Assembly (NCBI RefSeq): GCF_007474605.1
Contig: NZ_VHKL01000001.1
Location: forward strand, 744,001 to 808,000
DNA: 64,000 nucleotides
From: Rhodoligotrophos appendicifer
GTDB lineage: Bacteria > Pseudomonadota > Alphaproteobacteria > Rhizobiales > Im1
Reading direction: 5' to 3'
Under the pieces are notes generated by a model. That model ran no database searches and was not told where the DNA came from. It worked only from the letters and a program-made list of their open reading frames with translations. This document shows positions 31,426-39,401 of this stretch, piece after piece (the first letter of the stretch is position 1; each line of letters begins with the position of its first letter). Both the position numbers and the translations under genes were made by a program.

Positions 31426-32001
31426 GTCCCACTCTCCCGCGGCTAGGTGAATACATGACAACGGTACACAATATAAAAGTGCTTGCAAGAGTATATTTTT
31501 GATATTACTTTTGAATAAATTATGTTTTTTACACCTGAAGATTACTGTCTTGTTTGTCGCAAATGTCTCCGCTTGATCAACAGAATTTATATTACATAAA
31601 CGTGGTAATAACTTAAGTGTCGCACGCGTGCGACAATGAGGGCCCCACCCCCTGGGGCGGGGGCGGCGAGGGATACTGGGAAGACCTGCAGGCGCCTCGA
31701 GAAATTTTAGGTCAAACCAAAAATGTAATGGCGCTGGCGATATGCGCGAGCGGCCGAGGGAACCCTCTCGCCAAAGCTGCCCAAAGATGTCAACAATGTG
31801 TCCGCGACGGGGAGGATAAAAAAGATGCAAGCGATCGAGCAAGCCTCGATTGCCAAGCGCTGTGGCATTCAGTTCCGATCGGCGCCGCCGGTGACTTGAG
31901 CGAATGGGCAAATTAGCGAGTTGACCAATACATGTCACAAGATCACCTGGGAAAACTATAGCATCTCAGCGCCAAAAGAATTCCGGCCGATACGTTAAGG
32001 G
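31426..32001. other. 576-base intergenic region: AT-rich leader then GC-rich repeats
   Basis: The part at 31440-31610 is strongly AT-rich (runs such as AATATAAAAG, TATATTTTTGATATTA), unlike the rest of the window, and may hold the promoter of the 173-residue gene. At 31618 an 18-base palindrome begins, followed by a CCCC/GGGG inverted repeat around 31645-31665. A 99-codon plus-strand frame at 31617 has no protein-like features. Confidence 0.5.
31618..31635. promoter_or_regulatory. 18-base perfect palindrome
   Basis: The half-site TGTCGCACG is repeated in perfect dyad symmetry with no spacer. Its position in an intergenic region, next to AT-rich DNA, suits a dimeric regulator's operator. No regulator gene is adjacent. 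Confidence 0.5.
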
Positions 32002-33246
32002 CTAAACTTTGAGGCTGCGGTTAATCTCTAAGTGCTGCCGCTCCGCCTCAAGTTCACGATCTAAGCGCTTACGCTGGTCAACCTCCTTCTGCTGGGCTTC
32101 TCGCTCTAAACTATGCTTCAAGACCCTGGACGCCTGAGGTAGCCACACTTTGAAATGATCGATGACATCTTGAGCTCGATTTGCTTGCGTACCAACCATT
32201 ACTTCGGTGCCATTGAATCGAAACGCCTGTGGATCCGCCCCAGGAACCGAAGAGTAGTGCCCCATATTATGCAGCGCATGGACCCAGTTTGAGTTTACTG
32301 GGCGGTCTAGGGTGAGGCGAAGTGTTCCTCTGTCAAAATTGGCCCCGATTAGCTGCGGAGGCTGATGCGCAAGGGGATCATCGACTTCGCCGGCTGGGAT
32401 CACGACGTTCTTAAACTCACTGAGTTTTTGGAGTGATACCGCCTCGGCGCGATGCCTCTGTATTAACTGCTTTACAGAGACAATCGAGCCTGGGCGGGAG
32501 GCTGGATTCTGCTGTAGCATTTCGACGACAATCGGGTCTAGGAAGGTGAAATCGGCCGCCACTGAGGCGATCGTTCGATATGCAGTGCCGTGCGGGACAC
32601 TCCCGGTAAACAGCTCATTCAAAATGAGACCTAACGCATAGATATCCGCAGGAGTACCCACGGTATGCCCGCCGGCGCGCTGCTCTGGTGCTGCGTACTG
32701 AAAATTAGCCAGCCTAGCGGTGGGGTGGGTTTGGACTAACGTGTGGAGCTGCTCCTCGGTAAATCTAGCAACTCCGAAATCGGCAACCGCCGCTCTGCTT
32801 TTATTACTATCAATCAGTACATTTTCCGGTTTCAGGTCACGGTGAGTGACTTGTTGAAGGTGGGCTGCTTCTACTCCATCAAGTATCTGGCTGAATAATT
32901 TCATCGCTTCATTTGGAGAAGGCGTCTGCTTAATCACGTCTCGCAAACTGCAAGAAAACCTTGGCATCACATAAAAGGGCCCCTTGATCGGGTCCGAGGT
33001 CGCCACCCCGTGATCGGTTACTGTCACAATGTTTGGATGCGAGTTGCGCTGAAGAAATGCTATTTCGTTCTTGAACCGGCGACGCTTGTCCCCACCTGGT
33101 GCCGTCAGTACCTTTACGGCGACGGGCTCACCGGCAGCGTCCAGTCCACCATAAACGCAGCCAGCCCCTCCTTGGCCGAGCTGCTCTATAAGCCGATAAG
33201 TATTGAACGTCGTTTCAATCTCGACCGGCTTCTTAAGTTTGCTCAT
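32002..33246 (-). CDS. Hanks-type Ser/Thr protein kinase with unknown C-terminal region
   Basis: Residues 1 to about 260 form a complete eukaryotic-like kinase: Gly-rich loop GQGGAG (near 24-29), ATP-binding Lys in VAVKVL (45), catalytic loop HRDLKPEN (135-142), DFG (156-158), the activation-segment end YAAPEQR, the ADIYALG Asp and SRPGSI. All catalytic residues are present, so it should be active. The C-terminal 150 residues contain a beta-rich part (RGTLRLTLDRPVNSNWVHAL), then a charged coiled-coil (EREAQQKEVDQRKRLDRELE). There is no membrane helix, unlike PknB-type receptors. It stands alone with no phosphatase or FHA partner nearby. Stand-alone kinases in islands often serve phage defence; here that is inference. 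Confidence 0.85.
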   Translation of the reverse strand: MSKLKKPVEIETTFNTYRLIEQLGQGGAGCVYGGLDAAGEPVAVKVLTAPGGDKRRRFKNEIAFLQRNSHPNIVTVTDHGVATSDPIKGPFYVMPRFSCSLRDVIKQTPSPNEAMKLFSQILDGVEAAHLQQVTHRDLKPENVLIDSNKSRAAVADFGVARFTEEQLHTLVQTHPTARLANFQYAAPEQRAGGHTVGTPADIYALGLILNELFTGSVPHGTAYRTIASVAADFTFLDPIVVEMLQQNPASRPGSIVSVKQLIQRHRAEAVSLQKLSEFKNVVIPAGEVDDPLAHQPPQLIGANFDRGTLRLTLDRPVNSNWVHALHNMGHYSSVPGADPQAFRFNGTEVMVGTQANRAQDVIDHFKVWLPQASRVLKHSLEREAQQKEVDQRKRLDRELEAERQHLEINRSLKV

Positions 33247-33361
33247 GGTTGATCCGGAACCTGTTTCGTTCGCGCCCGCGTGCGGGTTAAGTTTGCTCTC
33301 ACACTGTCGCGCCAGAATCGCCAGCGCTCAATGTGGCAGCTTTTACATTCGGCATTCAAGT

Positions 33362-33684
33362 TTGCGCGATGATTTCGTGGTCGTCGGCTATGAGCCAGGC
33401 GTTGGGGGTGCCGTGAACAAGCTCGAGTGGCCCGGCGGGACGAGGACGGCGTCCTGCACTATGCCGGCGGTGTCGGCAGCGGGCTGTCGGAACGCTTATC
33501 GAAGGGCCTGAAGGCGCGCCTGGACACGATTGCGATCGCCAAGCCGGTGATCAAGGGCTTGCGGGAGAAGGGGATCGTCTGGACTGAGCCGAAGGTAGTA
33601 GTCGAGGTGGAGTATCGAGGCCTTACAACGGCAGATCAGAAGCTGAGGCACCCAGCGTTCAAGGGCGTGCGGGAGGATAAGTAG
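33362..33684 (+). pseudogene. ligD: Remnant of ATP-dependent DNA ligase LigD (C-terminal end)
   Basis: Two frames together spell the OB-fold end of the LigD ligase domain. The first reads DDFVVVGYEPG; after a frameshift near 33425 the second reads DEDGVLHYAGGVGSGL, then KPKVVVEVEY-like TEPKVVVEVEYRGLTT and LRHPAFKGVREDK before the stop. The nucleotidyltransferase part with the catalytic Lys is missing. LigD works with Ku in non-homologous end joining in rhizobia. A matching N-terminal piece lies on the other strand at 54.3 kb. Confidence 0.8.
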
Positions 33685-33762
33685 AGTTGTCCCTCGAATC
33701 ACCGAAAAGCTGCAGTAACCTACTGCGTTCGATGACGTGCAGGAGGAACTTGCGCGGGTGGA

Positions 33763-33869
33763 GTGAGGAGCCCCTTCCCTTGAGGTTCGAACACCACAAT
33801 AACCTTCACCCCCACAAGGTGCTCGGCTATCGTTCGCTTCGCGAGTTCATCGGCGGTCCCACCCAGCCC
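33763..33869 (+). pseudogene. Remnant of an IS3-family transposase (C-terminal end)
   Basis: In one plus-strand frame the residues LRFEHHNNLHPHKVLGYRSL followed by REFI match the end of IS3-group OrfB transposases, where HxxxHPHxALGYRSPREF is conserved. The DDE catalytic part is absent and no terminal inverted repeats are visible. It lies directly after the ligD remnant, so the element may have broken that gene. Confidence 0.65.
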
Positions 33870-33949
33870 CAATCGTGTCCGATCGGTCGGGGGGCAACAA
33901 TAGATCTGGGCGTTGTCTGGCACATATACCGCATGCAAGGTTGAGAGTG

Positions 33950-34345
33950 ATGACACGTCTCATTGTTTCGCTAGGAATTTCTGCCGCAATGCTGATTTCG
34001 GGAACTGCATTTTCATTCGCTTCAAAAGTCGATGACAACCCCCGTGCGTCAATAATCCAAGCAGGAGATTTCGCCGAACTGACGAGGAAGTGGTGTTCGG
34101 CAAACCCCGACGTCGAGCACATTCTGGTGCTCCCTGCCGCGATGTTCGTTGATAGCGAACAACTGACTTGTGATAGCGGACCGTACAAACTGTACCGATT
34201 AATCGAGCATGACGACCCGGATGATTTTGAGTATTTCTTGGACCCACCATTCGGTAACAAGACACGGTTAGGGTGTGATGGAAAAGCCGGTCGGGCGATG
34301 AAGACTGTAGCCCTGAATTGCCGGCCATTGCATCCAGTGCCGTAG
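33950..34345 (+). CDS. Unrecognised secreted protein
   Basis: The ATG at 33950 opens a signal peptide (MTRLIVSLGISAAMLISGTA, then FSFAS). The mature part is about 110 residues and has three cysteines (KWCSAN, LTCDSG, LGCDG plus a last NCRPL), which may form disulfides in the periplasm. An AAGGTTGAGAG region precedes the start. No family is recognised. The next gene, a periplasmic binding protein, starts 29 bases later and may be co-transcribed. Confidence 0.55.
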   Translation: MTRLIVSLGISAAMLISGTAFSFASKVDDNPRASIIQAGDFAELTRKWCSANPDVEHILVLPAAMFVDSEQLTCDSGPYKLYRLIEHDDPDDFEYFLDPPFGNKTRLGCDGKAGRAMKTVALNCRPLHPVP

Positions 34346-34374
34346 ACTTGACATCTTTCAAGCTGGAGAGTGGC

Positions 34375-35529
34375 GTGCCCGGGACGTATCACAGTCGCCG
34401 CGAAATACTGAAACGCCTGGCACTGCTCTCCGCAGGCCTCGCACCCGCAACGCTACCGTTCCGAAAACTACACGCGAGTGATCTCGTGGCCGGCTTCGTC
34501 TATGTCGGCCCTCGTCTCGATTGGGGATGGAATCAGTCGTTTGCGGCAGCGGCGGAGGCGCTCAGGGGCCTGCCAGGAATAACCGTTTACCAGGCTGGAT
34601 ATATTCCGGAGAGCACCGATTACGACAGCGGCAATGACAATGAGGAGACGAGGGCCTACGCAGCGGCCATAGAGGGACTGGCCGCTAATGGCGCGGGTCT
34701 GGTCGTCTCGACCTCATTCGGCCACGATCCATTTCTTTGGGCTGCAGCAAAGAGGCATCCCAACGTCATGTTCCGGCAGGCCTCGGCACTAGCCAATGAG
34801 GAGACCCCAGCGAATGTGGGCAGCCAGAATGCCCTCATCAATCAAGGGCACTATATCAATGGCGTAGCGGCCGGGCTGTGTACGACCTCCAACAGACTCG
34901 GCTTTGTCGCGGGCCTCCCCTTCCCACCCGTCCTGCTCAATGTAAATTCGTTTCTTCTCGGCTGCCGTCGCACAAATCCGAAGGCCACGGTGAGGGTCAT
35001 CTTCACCGGCGGTTGGGAGGATGAAGCGCATGATGCGGCCGCGACAAATGCGTTGGTCGATGCCGGTTGCGACGTCATCACATGTCATCTCGATGCGCCT
35101 CGGGTTGCGATAGAAACGGCGGAGGGGCGCGGCGTAAAGAGCTGCGGTCATGCCTTCAACCAGAACGCGCTCGCTCCTAAGGGCTATATTACCGGCGCCG
35201 ACTACAATTGGACCGGCTTGTTCGATGCGTTTGCAAAATCGGTGCGGCGCGGCGGCGCCCTGCCGAAATTCGTTACCGGCGGATACGATGAGGACCTCGT
35301 GCGCTCGAGCCCATTCGGTGAGGGAGCGACGCCGGAGGCCATCACTGCTGCAACGGCCGCGGTGCAGGACATGAAACGCGGCGAAGCTATCTTTGTCGGT
35401 CCGATTACTGACAACACCGGCAGACAGGTGATGCCGCCGGGAACGACTTTCGGTCCCTATGCCGACGAACTGCAGCGGACCGATTATCTGATCGATGGCG
35501 TTATCGGATCGCTCACATCTCCCGGATGA
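34375..35529 (+). CDS. BMP-family periplasmic binding protein
   Basis: This is a solute-binding protein of the BMP (PnrA/Med) family, which usually binds nucleosides or related ligands for an ABC importer. Features are AGFVYVGPRLDWGWNQSFAA (ligand site), VVSTSFGHDPFLWAAAKRHP and FTGGWEDEAHDAAATNALVD. The N-terminus HSRREILKRLALLSAG carries a twin-arginine-like motif, so export may be by Tat. I use the GTG at 34375, which has a GGAGAG site eight bases upstream; a TTG at 34318 is also open. There is no permease or ATPase gene nearby, so it is an orphan. Confidence 0.85.
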   Translation: MPGTYHSRREILKRLALLSAGLAPATLPFRKLHASDLVAGFVYVGPRLDWGWNQSFAAAAEALRGLPGITVYQAGYIPESTDYDSGNDNEETRAYAAAIEGLAANGAGLVVSTSFGHDPFLWAAAKRHPNVMFRQASALANEETPANVGSQNALINQGHYINGVAAGLCTTSNRLGFVAGLPFPPVLLNVNSFLLGCRRTNPKATVRVIFTGGWEDEAHDAAATNALVDAGCDVITCHLDAPRVAIETAEGRGVKSCGHAFNQNALAPKGYITGADYNWTGLFDAFAKSVRRGGALPKFVTGGYDEDLVRSSPFGEGATPEAITAATAAVQDMKRGEAIFVGPITDNTGRQVMPPGTTFGPYADELQRTDYLIDGVIGSLTSPG

Positions 35530-35759
35530 CGCGATAATTATTTCCAAGCCCTACGATCTCGACCACCTCAGCAGGCTCCGTGACTGAGAAGTGTGAAGCG
35601 GATGCCGGGCGGGTCCCATTGGCCGACGGTATACCTTCCCAATCCGGACAATTTTTGCGAACGGACCGCGGACGGATTATCCTAAGCTGTGGACTGAGAA
35701 GCCATTCCGCCGCTCGTCGAACTTGACTTGGGGCGGCCATGTGTTCTTGCTTTGTTCTC

Positions 35760-36038
35760 ATGAGCGAAGCAAACACCAAGACCCTCAAGGACGCCTACCG
35801 ACTCGGTTGGACAGTGCATGTGAAGTGCGTCTTCGGCAAACGAGACGGGATGAAAAGCATCCGCGAATGCATTGACAACCAGCAGCTGGATTTGCGGTCC
35901 TTGATGTGGACGCGCGGTGCTGAGTTTCCCATCGACATGCTGGCGAGCCGGCTCAAATGTCCGTCTTGCGGGTCGCGGCGGGTTTTGGTGGTCTTTGGTC
36001 CGCGCGGCGGGACGGCGACAATGATGGCAGGGGAATGA
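35760..36038 (+). CDS. Small protein with a CPSCG knuckle, unrecognised
   Basis: About 92 residues from the ATG at 35760 (MSEANTKTLKDAYRLGWTVH). A Cys-x-x-Cys near the C-terminus (LKCPSCGSRRVLVVFGP) looks like half a zinc ribbon; another Cys at VKCVFG might be a further ligand. From memory, proteins of this kind are common in rhizobial accessory DNA, but I know no function. An ATG at 35739 is an alternative start. Confidence 0.6.
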   Translation: MSEANTKTLKDAYRLGWTVHVKCVFGKRDGMKSIRECIDNQQLDLRSLMWTRGAEFPIDMLASRLKCPSCGSRRVLVVFGPRGGTATMMAGE

Positions 36039-36235
36039 TTCCGCGGAGGGGGCGGGAGCATGCCGTGGCCGATGAAGGGAGAGATGATGGCCGGAGCACC
36101 CTAAAACCGTGAGGGCCTGGAACAAACGACTATGAAGTGCGTTGCGTTGTGCTGGCCCGACGCAGAGACAGCGTTCACGTATCGATATGGCCTCAAGATG
36201 ACATTCCAAACTGTCGTCGCGGATCGGAGTATTCA

Positions 36236-36988
36236 ATGTTTTTCACACGGTTCGCAATGTCACTCGCGCTGTTTGGCGCGTTGGGATTCGGTCCAGCTAT
36301 GGCTTACTGCAACATTTCCGATGCTAAGCTTGAAGAAGCTATCTTGAAAAAGCCGGAGTTCCGGGATCCGGCGAACCGGCATCTTGTACGGGATCTCCGC
36401 ACTTTGCGTGATGCCGCCTTTCTTTTGTGGTCGTATGGATTGGCGGACGATTGCGAGCGCTTGATCGGCAACATCCGGCAATTGATTGCGGCTCCTGCAA
36501 TGGGGCAACTCGGTTCAACCGACGAAGACGAAGCCGATCAGCAAATTGCGGCAGGCGAACCGCAAAATCATAGTGGCGGCCAGACTCGAGGCAATCGTGG
36601 CGCAGCGAATGAACAACCGCTGATCGACATCAACGAGCTTGGTCCAGGGTTGCTGGTCGACGAAATAGTGGGGGCCGAAGTCCGCAGCTCCGATGACAAG
36701 ATCGTCGGAGAGGTAAGGAACGTCGTCATTGGGACTAAGGACCGATGGGACTATGCCATTATCGCCTCGGGCGGTTTCTTCATTGCCGGAAAGGATAGCA
36801 TCGTTGTTCCCCTCCGGTATTTACAGGTCAACCAGCAGCGAAACAGTTTCTTCCTGCGCATCTCAAGCGCCCAGGTAAAGACCGTTCCTCTCATGCCCGA
36901 TCAGAACTATCTTTGGCTTAAGGACGAAGACTGGCGCGCAACGAATGACGCTATCTTCCGGAGCCTGGTTCCCGATCCGATCCGCTGA
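36236..36988 (+). CDS. PRC-barrel domain secreted protein
   Basis: The ATG at 36236 (with a GGAG site) begins a signal peptide: MFFTRFAMSLALFGALGFGP ending AMA. Residues 25-100 are helical. A low-complexity Gln/Asn/Gly-rich linker follows, then a PRC-barrel domain: GAEVRSSDDKIVGEVRNVVI, DYAIIASGGFFIAGKDSIVV and PLRYLQV. PRC-barrel proteins of this type are common in rhizobial envelopes. The role is unknown; this is a complete gene. Confidence 0.75.
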   Translation: MFFTRFAMSLALFGALGFGPAMAYCNISDAKLEEAILKKPEFRDPANRHLVRDLRTLRDAAFLLWSYGLADDCERLIGNIRQLIAAPAMGQLGSTDEDEADQQIAAGEPQNHSGGQTRGNRGAANEQPLIDINELGPGLLVDEIVGAEVRSSDDKIVGEVRNVVIGTKDRWDYAIIASGGFFIAGKDSIVVPLRYLQVNQQRNSFFLRISSAQVKTVPLMPDQNYLWLKDEDWRATNDAIFRSLVPDPIR

Positions 36989-37011
36989 GGCCCTGCACGA
37001 CAAGGACACGA

Positions 37012-37284
37012 TAACAACCTCGAAGTCACCAGCCGTCACCGGCAACCGTGGGCTCGGGACCGCAAATCGTTGTCTCGTCCCGTTTACGAGCTTCTCGGAA
37101 TTCCATGCCGGTGATCCTCACCACGGCTGAGGAGCGCGATGTCTGGATGCGGGCGGACTGGTCGGAGGCTTCCGCGCTGCAGCGGCCGCTGCGCGATGGG
37201 ATGCTGCAGATCGTGGCGCGGGGCCGGAAGTTGGATGGAGTGGGTCTGTTGGAAGGTCCGAATGAGGCCGGATTGCTCCTCTAG
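37012..37284 (+). pseudogene. Remnant of an SRAP (HMCES/YedK) protein with internal deletion
   Basis: One frame reads [14 protein letters not shown], the N-terminal-half motif of SOS-response-associated peptidase proteins that shield abasic sites in single-stranded DNA. Directly after it, in another frame, comes [20 protein letters not shown] with [19 protein letters not shown], the C-terminal motif. About a hundred residues between them and the N-terminal catalytic Cys are gone. The gene is dead. Confidence 0.75.
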
Positions 37285-37329
37285 AAACGGGAGCGCATGT
37301 TTATACAATGGTGACCAGGAAAAAAGCGA

Positions 37330-37974
37330 CTAAGACCGTGGATCATATTCCTTTGGTCGTCGCGCCAGGACAAGACCAGTATCCGGATCAGTCACTGTTG
37401 AGTCAAACAGACATCTTTCTAAGTGAATAGGCTTAATGGACGCAAGCTTCTTATCGCCAACAAGCTTACCCATTTCTTTGCTATGGCCGGCGTTGGGGGG
37501 CGATATTATTTTCAAACTCTTGTCGGGAAAATCTTCCAAAAGCAGTCTCATGGCAGGAATTAAATCACTATCTCTGCTGACAATAAATGCTTCATCAAAA
37601 TTGTTTTTATAAGCCTCTCTGATTAAAGTTAAAGCGATATTGACGTCTGTTTCCTTTTCCTCGTGACCGACGAATGTATTTCGGCAATTTTTACAATAAA
37701 TATCCTTTTCCTTGAATCGGCCAAGAACGGGAATTACTTTTGCAACCTTAAGCGCTTCGACATACTGTTGATGTCGCGCATAGGGACCTGGAAGCCACGT
37801 AGCAAATGCCGAGAAATAGAACACCACTCGAAGCTCGTGCCGGGCTGGATCAACGAAAGTCTCCATGAGCTTCCAAAGATTGACCCATTTTAATTCTGGC
37901 CGACTGAGCTTAGCAATGGCGTGATAAAGATTGAAGCCGTCTATAAAGCACGCAATGCGCGTTCTTCTAGTCAT
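37330..37974 (-). CDS. NYN-domain (LabA/DUF88-type) predicted RNase
   Basis: The 214-residue protein has the acidic active-site pattern of NYN/PIN-like nucleases: FIDGFNLYHAI at the N-terminus, EKETDVNIALTLI in the middle, and SRDSDLIPAMRLLLED. These Asp residues bind magnesium. A CKNC pair before the second motif may hold zinc with other residues. NYN proteins cut RNA or act in toxin systems and phage defence. The base composition is lower in GC than its neighbours, suggesting transfer. A leader with competing hairpins precedes it. Confidence 0.82.
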   Translation of the reverse strand: MTRRTRIACFIDGFNLYHAIAKLSRPELKWVNLWKLMETFVDPARHELRVVFYFSAFATWLPGPYARHQQYVEALKVAKVIPVLGRFKEKDIYCKNCRNTFVGHEEKETDVNIALTLIREAYKNNFDEAFIVSRDSDLIPAMRLLLEDFPDKSLKIISPPNAGHSKEMGKLVGDKKLASIKPIHLERCLFDSTVTDPDTGLVLARRPKEYDPRS

Positions 37975-37990
37975 CCGACCCCGGATATGG

Positions 37991-38039
37991 AAACCCCCGA
38001 GCCTTGGCCCGGGGGAGGCGCCTCAGCCGAGGCCAAGGC
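37991..38039 (-). promoter_or_regulatory. Leader with two mutually exclusive hairpins before the NYN gene
   Basis: On the transcript (minus strand) GCCTTGGCC pairs with GGCCAAGGC (arms at 38031-38039 and 38001-38009), enclosing a GAGGCGCCTC palindrome. The inner arm also pairs differently: CCCCCGGGCC with GGCTCGGGGG, one mismatch, followed by TTTCC, which looks like a terminator about 20 bases before the ATG. The two structures share bases and exclude each other, as in attenuators. The remaining DNA up to 38266 shows no gene. Confidence 0.45.
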
Positions 38040-38266
38040 GGGATTACTAATGCCCTATATATGTGATTTTTGAAAGCTCGTAAAGGGAATCGTATTATCC
38101 CCTTAAAGATTCGCCGAAAGGTCAATCTTCTGATTCTATTTTGTCACAGCTTTTTAAGAGCTAGTGCGGTCACCTTGACACGCGAGAGTGCATTAGCGGC
38201 ACGGGTCCATCCAAGCTGACGACGGACTCCTCTCAAGTTGCAAGCCACGATCCTCATTGGTGACAG

Positions 38267-39085
38267 CTAAAGCTTCATCGCGATTTTCCAGTCGATATCA
38301 AATCCGGCCGCTTCTAGCTCGCGGCAAAGCTTTGCTTTCCAACCGCCACCTGCGTCGAAATCCTCCCAAACCACGCCGGCGAAGTCACTTGGGAGGTCCA
38401 TCTCTCCAGCCTTAAGTGTGAAAACTAGCGGGCGACCGAGCCTTCCCAAAAAGTAACCCAGTTCAAGAAGTACATTCTGACGGGGTCGAGAGGCAGGATT
38501 GAACCCCACCTTGCCTCCAAAGTCGTCTGGAGTTAGCAGAACGACAGCAAAGCCAACATCTTTATACCGCTCGATTTTTTCGATGATCGTAGAACCTTGA
38601 TTTGCCTGTTCCATCAGGATGATTGCTTGGAAATGCAAACGTTCGAGCAATCGGGCAACTGCTTCACGAGGATGCCCGTCGTGTCCATGCACAATGAAAA
38701 CTTTCCTGCTTCTCATCGTCTGTTCAGAAGCCGAGGTGTTATCAGCGGGGGCGGTGATAATGCGGTCGCTCACGCTTTCCATGGCCGCGTATAACAGCCG
38801 AAGAGACTGTTCTTTGCACTCGTTCAACGAAGACACAATCTCCTCGTGTGGCGTGGGGAAATTCACATTCGTTTGCCAAAGAAAATCAGTGGCAGCGCGG
38901 TAGCGAAGAAACTCTGGGGTGTCTTGTCCGAACACCTGGGCAAGACCGTCGTCTATGTAGGCCGAAAGGGCCTGAACTTCCGCCCAAGGATTTGTTCTTG
39001 AAATTTTCTCCGGATCGAAAGCTTTTACACGATCGTAACGGCGCCAGAGAATGTCCATTCCCGCCTTCCACCGATCCATAGACAT
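38267..39085 (-). CDS. TIR-like (CAP12/Pycsar-effector type) protein, candidate NADase
   Basis: Residues 1-115 are a helical domain of unknown role. From about residue 128 the protein is a TIR-like domain (Pfam TIR_like, also called CAP12/Pycsar effector TIR): KVFIVHGHDGHPREAVARLL, QANQGSTIIEKIERYKDVGF, AVVLLTPDDFGGK and RQNVLLELGYFLGRLGR. The Glu in LLELGYF (near residue 208) is the expected catalytic NADase residue. Known relatives degrade NAD+ after a cyclic-nucleotide or other phage signal. No cyclase gene is adjacent, so the trigger may come through the N-terminal domain. The ATG at 39085 is chosen; a TTG at 39106 is also open. Confidence 0.85.
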   Translation of the reverse strand: MSMDRWKAGMDILWRRYDRVKAFDPEKISRTNPWAEVQALSAYIDDGLAQVFGQDTPEFLRYRAATDFLWQTNVNFPTPHEEIVSSLNECKEQSLRLLYAAMESVSDRIITAPADNTSASEQTMRSRKVFIVHGHDGHPREAVARLLERLHFQAIILMEQANQGSTIIEKIERYKDVGFAVVLLTPDDFGGKVGFNPASRPRQNVLLELGYFLGRLGRPLVFTLKAGEMDLPSDFAGVVWEDFDAGGGWKAKLCRELEAAGFDIDWKIAMKL

Positions 39086-39401
39086 GGCATATTCCAAACT
39101 GGGCAAATCAGTTGATGGTGAGCCGTGCCCGGCGGCACGGAAGACGAATCAAAGACATAACTTATTCTTCTTCTTCCCCGAAACGTCATTGAATTTCGAC
39201 AGCCCTCGCCCCCGTTGCCTTGCCCTAACCCCAGATTTCTGCTATCATTCTCAACTTGGTCGTATCGAGAATTCGCCGCTCCCACCGCACTTTAGCCCTC
39301 TCGTGCGCACGACCATGTCCCAAGCTTCCAAGCGACTGATCTGCATTGCACGAGACCTCACCCGGGCCGCCGTTTGGCCGCCTTTTTGAAGGGTTTCGTC
39401 A
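39086..39401. other. 316-base gap between divergent TIR and phage-like genes
   Basis: No protein-like frame is seen. It must hold the promoters of both divergent genes. A GAAGGG site lies about eight bases before the ATG at 39402. Confidence 0.4.

Noticed and set aside
31617-31916. 99-codon plus-strand frame in the AT-rich/GC-rich gap
   Set aside because: It starts inside the palindrome, has no ribosome site and no protein-like pattern.
33720-33956. Minus-strand 78-codon frame opposite the IS3 remnant
   Set aside because: The plus strand carries the recognisable transposase end; the minus frame is its antisense.
35513-35788. Minus-strand 91-codon frame after the BMP gene
   Set aside because: It overlaps the end of the BMP gene, lacks a good start and shows no recognisable features.
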